Assembly: GCF_000759795.1 (NCBI RefSeq)
Contig: NZ_BBMZ01000025.1
Span: 1-64,000 of the forward strand
Reading direction: 5' to 3'
Origin: Pseudescherichia vulneris NBRC 102420
Lineage (GTDB): Bacteria; Pseudomonadota; Gammaproteobacteria; Enterobacterales; Enterobacteriaceae
DNA length: 64,000 nucleotides
Shown here in pieces: positions 59,340 through 64,000 of the stretch (position 1 is the first letter of the stretch; each line of letters opens with the position of its first letter). Position numbers and translations under genes: made by a program. A model generated the notes under the pieces. It saw only the letters and a program-made list of their open reading frames with translations, was not told the DNA's origin and made no database searches.

Positions 59340-59759
59340 ATGACCATACAGCAGTGGTTATTCTCATTTAAAGGACGTATTGGACGTCGTGACTTCTGGA
59401 TCTGGATAGCGCTCTGGGCGCTGTCGATGGTGGCACTCTTTTCGCTGGCGGGAAGCGGACTAGTGGATTTGCAGCTGGCAGCCTTTGCGCTGGTCAGCCT
59501 GCTCTGGCCCACCACCTGCGTGGTGGTAAAACGGCTGCACGATCGCGGTAAGTCCGGCTACTGGGCCTTGCTGCTGGTGCTGGCGTGGATGCTGCTGGCC
59601 GGGCGTTGGGATGTGCTAGGCGGCGTCTGGACATGGGCGGTGGGGCGTTTTATCCCGACGCTGATCATGGTCATGCTGCTGGTGGATCTCGGCGCGTTTC
59701 TTGGCACGCCGGGCGAAAACAAGTTTGGTAAGGCGACGCTGGACGTTAAGTTCCGTTAA
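59340..59759 (+). CDS. yiiR: DUF805 membrane protein YiiR
   Basis: The 139-residue protein begins like DUF805 proteins (FSFKGRIGRRDFWIW), carries the WPTTCVVVKRLHDRGKSGYW motif, and has three to four hydrophobic helices. Function is unknown. In K-12 yiiS and uspD follow; here the convergent fpr gene follows directly. Confidence 0.92.
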   Translation: MTIQQWLFSFKGRIGRRDFWIWIALWALSMVALFSLAGSGLVDLQLAAFALVSLLWPTTCVVVKRLHDRGKSGYWALLLVLAWMLLAGRWDVLGGVWTWAVGRFIPTLIMVMLLVDLGAFLGTPGENKFGKATLDVKFR

Positions 59760-59778
59760 CGTCTGCCCGTTCCCTTTG

Positions 59779-60525
59779 TTACCAGTAGTGCTCAGCGGTC
59801 ATATGGCCCGGACGACGGCGCAGGTGTTTGGCCATCTGCCGGGTCTCTTTCAGCAGCTGCTGAGTATCACGTACCATCTGCGGATTGCCACACAGCATCA
59901 CATGGCTATCTTCAGCGCGCATTGTCAGCCCCACGGCGCGCTCTAGCTCCCCGCTCTCAATCAACGCCGGTACGCGACCATGCAGCGAACCGGCTACCGT
60001 TTCGCGACTGACGACCGTCTGGATCCGCAGTTTACCCTCGTAGCGCTTTTGCAGTTCCAGCATCAGCGGCAGATAGCTGAGATCCTCGGCGTAGCGCGCG
60101 GCATGGACCAGCACCAGGTTTTTAAAGCGCTCCAGGTCTTTTCCTTCCTGCAAAATCGACAGATAGGGGCCGATGGCCGTCCCGGTTGCCAGCATCCACA
60201 GCGTTTCACACTCGGGGATCTCTTCCAGCACAAAGAATCCGGCCGCCTCGCTCACGATCAGCACCTCATCGCCCGGCTTCAGCGCCGCAAGACGGGGACT
60301 AAGCTTGCCGTCCGGTACGGTGACCAGGTAAAACTCCAGATTCGGATCGCTGGGGGCGTTAACGTAGGAGTAGGCGCGCTGCACGCGCTCGCCGTCAATC
60401 TCCAGACCCAGCTTGGCAAACTGGCCCGCTTTGAAGGGGTGAATGGGAGCATGAACGGTGAGACTAAAGAGCGCGTCGGTCCAGAATTCAACCTTCGTAA
60501 CTTTTCCTGTAACCCAATCCGCCAT
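59779..60525 (-). CDS. fpr: ferredoxin/flavodoxin-NADP reductase
   Basis: The 248-residue FNR-fold enzyme has the FAD-binding motif RAYSYVNAP, the NADP-binding loop ATGTAIGPYLSIL and the C-terminal aromatic end EHYW. It exchanges electrons between NADPH and flavodoxin or ferredoxin, supporting radical-SAM and redox-repair enzymes, and belongs to the SoxRS regulon in E. coli. Confidence 0.97.
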   Translation of the reverse strand: MADWVTGKVTKVEFWTDALFSLTVHAPIHPFKAGQFAKLGLEIDGERVQRAYSYVNAPSDPNLEFYLVTVPDGKLSPRLAALKPGDEVLIVSEAAGFFVLEEIPECETLWMLATGTAIGPYLSILQEGKDLERFKNLVLVHAARYAEDLSYLPLMLELQKRYEGKLRIQTVVSRETVAGSLHGRVPALIESGELERAVGLTMRAEDSHVMLCGNPQMVRDTQQLLKETRQMAKHLRRRPGHMTAEHYW

Positions 60526-60618
60526 GATCGTCTCCTGTTCTGTATAACCTTATCTTCGTCGCTTAAAGCGAACTTTTCCAGCCCGAGCGGGCCGGAAAGC
60601 TCGATTGATCAAATGACC

Positions 60619-61629
60619 TTAGAGAATGTGGCGCTGTACGTCCGTATCTTTGCGGTCAAGGTAGTGAATGGACTGGATCCGGCGGATAGTGCGGGATTTA
60701 CCGCGGATCAGCAGGGTTTCGGTGGTGGCCATATTGCCCTTGCGGGTAATGCCGTCGAGCAGATCGCCCTTGGTGATACCGGTGGCAGAAAAAATTACGT
60801 TATCGTTGCGGGCCATGTCGTCCAGCTGCAGCACGCTGTCAGCCTCAATACCCATCTCTTTACAGCGCGCCAGCTCCTGCTCGCCGATGCGACGGTTCTC
60901 TTCGCTGTCGCCCTTCACGTGATGACGTGCCAGCAGACGGCCCTGCATATCACCGTCCAGCGCGCGGATCGCGGCGGCAGAGACCACGCCCTCTGGCGCA
61001 CCGCCGATGCCGTAGAGCACGTCCACTTCGCTGTCTGGCATGCAGGTCAAAATCGAAGCGGCCACATCGCCATCGGGAATGGCAAATACGCGCACGCCGA
61101 GCTGCTGCATCTGGGCGATGACTGCATCGTGGCGCGGTTTCGCCAGGATCGTCACGGTCAGCTCGTCGAGGGGCTTACCGAGCGCGGCGGCTACGTTACG
61201 CAGGTTCTCTTCCAGAGGGAGGTTAAGATCGATAGCGCCCTTTGCGCCAGGGCCCACGATCAGCTTCTCCATATACATATCCGGCGCGTTCAGGAAGCTA
61301 CCCTTGTCGCCTACGGCCAGCACCGCCAGCGCATTGGCCTGGCCCATCGCCGTCATGCGGGTGCCTTCGATAGGATCGACAGCAATATCCACCGCGTCGC
61401 CCTGACCGGTACCGACGCGCTCGCCGATATAAAGCATCGGCGCTTCATCGATCTCACCCTCGCCAATCACGATGGTCCCGTCAATGTTGACCTGATTGAG
61501 CACAATGCGCATGGCGTTAACCGCCGCGCCGTCGGCAACGTTTTTATCGCCCCGGCCCAGCCATTTATAACCGGCCAGCGCGGCCGCTTCCGTCACGCGG
61601 GAAAATTCAATCGCAAGCTCTCGTTTCAT
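60619..61629 (-). CDS. glpX: fructose-1,6-bisphosphatase class II GlpX
   Basis: The 336-residue enzyme has the metal-binding motif DPIEGTRMTAMG and GEGEIDEAPMLYIGE. It dephosphorylates fructose 1,6-bisphosphate in gluconeogenesis. It is the third gene of glpFKX. A longer in-frame start at 61758 would cross the palindromic repeat and was rejected. Confidence 0.97.
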   Translation of the reverse strand: MKRELAIEFSRVTEAAALAGYKWLGRGDKNVADGAAVNAMRIVLNQVNIDGTIVIGEGEIDEAPMLYIGERVGTGQGDAVDIAVDPIEGTRMTAMGQANALAVLAVGDKGSFLNAPDMYMEKLIVGPGAKGAIDLNLPLEENLRNVAAALGKPLDELTVTILAKPRHDAVIAQMQQLGVRVFAIPDGDVAASILTCMPDSEVDVLYGIGGAPEGVVSAAAIRALDGDMQGRLLARHHVKGDSEENRRIGEQELARCKEMGIEADSVLQLDDMARNDNVIFSATGITKGDLLDGITRKGNMATTETLLIRGKSRTIRRIQSIHYLDRKDTDVQRHIL

Positions 61630-61685
61630 TGCACACTCGTCATTAAAGAACGTCATTAAAGAAATTGTGCAAAGTTTAACACAGA

Positions 61686-61735
61686 GAGAGGAGAGGGATG
61701 CCCCCTCTCCGGGCGGAGAGGGGAGCGGGGTGAGG
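61686..61735. repeat. GC-rich palindromic repeat between glpK and glpX
   Basis: CCCTCTCC-GGGC-GGAGAGGG flanked by GAGAGG and GGGGTGAGG is a strong hairpin of a type repeated in intergenic regions of Enterobacter relatives. It is not followed by a T run, so it may set the glpX message level without full termination. Confidence 0.65.
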
Positions 61736-61736
61736 A

Positions 61737-63260
<1,524 letters not shown>

Positions 63261-63265
63261 TCACA

Positions 63266-64000
63266 TTACAGCGACGCTTTGTGTTGTGCGGCAGTGGTAG
63301 CTGGCTCTTTCACTTCTTCCTCGCAGGTGTCGCAGGGCAGATGGCGGCCAATCAGCTTACGATAACCAAACGCGCCGAGCGCTGCACCTGCTACCGGCCC
63401 GAACAGCGGGACCAGGAAGTAGGGAATATCTTTGCCGCCGGTAAAGGCAACGTTGCCCCAGCCTGCAAGCCAGGCGAAGGCTTTTGGCCCGATATCGCGC
63501 GCCGGGTTCATCGCAAAGCCGGTCAACGGCCCCATAGAGGCACCAATCACCGCAATCAGCAGGCCAATCAGCAGCGGAGCCAGCGGGCCACGAGGAATAC
63601 CGTTGCCATCGTCGCCAAGTGCCATGATCACGCCCATGAGAATAGCGGTAATCACCATTTCAACCGCGAAGGCCTGCACAAAATTGATGTGTGGGTTCGG
63701 ATAGGTTGAAAATATTCCGGCCAGATCCAAGCTCTCGACGCTGCCGCGGACCATGTGGTGCGTCTGTTCAAAATCGTAAAACAGGTTGTAGTAGAGGCCG
63801 TAGACCAGTGCGGCAGCACAAAAAGCGCCTGCAAACTGCGAGGCGATGAACGGCGCGACTTTGCGCCCGTCAAAGCAGGCGAACAGCCACAGCGCAATGG
63901 TCACCGCCGGATTGAGATGCGCACCGGAGACCCCGGCGGTCAGGTAGATGGCCATCGCCACGCCCAGACCCCAGATGATACTGATCTCCCACTGGCCAAA
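63266..64000 (-). CDS. glpF: glycerol facilitator GlpF (5' end beyond the window)
   Basis: A partial gene: 244 codons and the stop are present, and the first approximately 40 codons lie to the right of the window. It is an aquaglyceroporin with both NPA boxes (HLNPAVT and AMNPARD), helices typical of the MIP family, and the C-terminal HLPCDTC segment. It lets glycerol diffuse across the inner membrane for GlpK. Confidence 0.98.
   Translation of the reverse strand, partial: FGQWEISIIWGLGVAMAIYLTAGVSGAHLNPAVTIALWLFACFDGRKVAPFIASQFAGAFCAAALVYGLYYNLFYDFEQTHHMVRGSVESLDLAGIFSTYPNPHINFVQAFAVEMVITAILMGVIMALGDDGNGIPRGPLAPLLIGLLIAVIGASMGPLTGFAMNPARDIGPKAFAWLAGWGNVAFTGGKDIPYFLVPLFGPVAGAALGAFGYRKLIGRHLPCDTCEEEVKEPATTAAQHKASL

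Noticed and set aside
59980-61659. A 559-codon open frame on the plus strand opposite fpr and glpX
   Set aside because: It spans two real genes and their gap in antisense. The composition reflects the reverse of their codons.

Overview
The window reads as chromosome of a member of the Enterobacteriaceae close to Enterobacter, Lelliottia or Leclercia. Gene order follows the Escherichia coli backbone from rrn-mobBA to glpFKX, and most proteins are near-identical in length and motifs to the E. coli ones. Blocks known from E. coli K-12 are missing and others are present instead. Species cannot be fixed from the sequence alone.

Layout. 1-545: the distal end of an rRNA operon, with an ERIC-like hairpin in the 23S-5S spacer, 5S rRNA, two rrnB-type terminators and a REP. 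549-10467: mobBA, yihD, srkA-dsbA, polA, Spot 42 RNA, engB, CsrC RNA, yihI, a small membrane ORF and hemN. 10521-14933: glnALG with its NtrC and sigma-54 control region. 14934-25386: bipA, then yihX-yihY-dtd-fabY, then the aerobic formate dehydrogenase operon fdoGHI-fdhE (fdoG has an in-frame selenocysteine UGA). 25565-28427: fdhD, a DUF1471 protein, and azlCD facing an XRE-cupin regulator. 28448-32993: a raffinose-type raf cluster (repressor, alpha-galactosidase, permease) with paired operators. 33201-34139: a lone AT-rich Abi/HEPN gene. 34177-46038: a rhamnose locus in which a four-gene ABC importer, a lactaldehyde reductase and the mutarotase follow rhaBAD, and rhaT is absent. 46168-50306: sodA, yiiM, cpxA-cpxR, cpxP. 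50344-52823: an AT-rich accessory patch with a toxin-like gene cut by an in-frame stop, a candidate immunity gene, a DUF1493-like gene and a secreted DUF3757-like protein. 53024-64000: fieF, pfkA, sbp, an SLC13 permease, tpiA, yiiQ, yiiR, fpr, glpX, glpK and partial glpF.

How it works together. The core supplies DNA repair and translation GTPases, nitrogen control (GlnLG acting on glnA), envelope stress sensing (CpxARP, DsbA, SrkA), selenocysteine-dependent formate oxidation and glycerol/hexose metabolism. The flexible segments add sugar uptake (raffinose or melibiose; rhamnose by ABC import), branched-chain amino-acid export and probable defence or competition genes.

No insertion sequence, integrase, tRNA gene or CRISPR array was seen. 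The strongest leads for something new are the stop-split toxin/immunity patch between cpxP and fieF, flanked by two similar copies of the cpxP terminator; the single-gene HEPN Abi protein between raf and rha; the ERIC-like hairpin inside the rRNA spacer; and the 56-codon membrane ORF between yihI and hemN.
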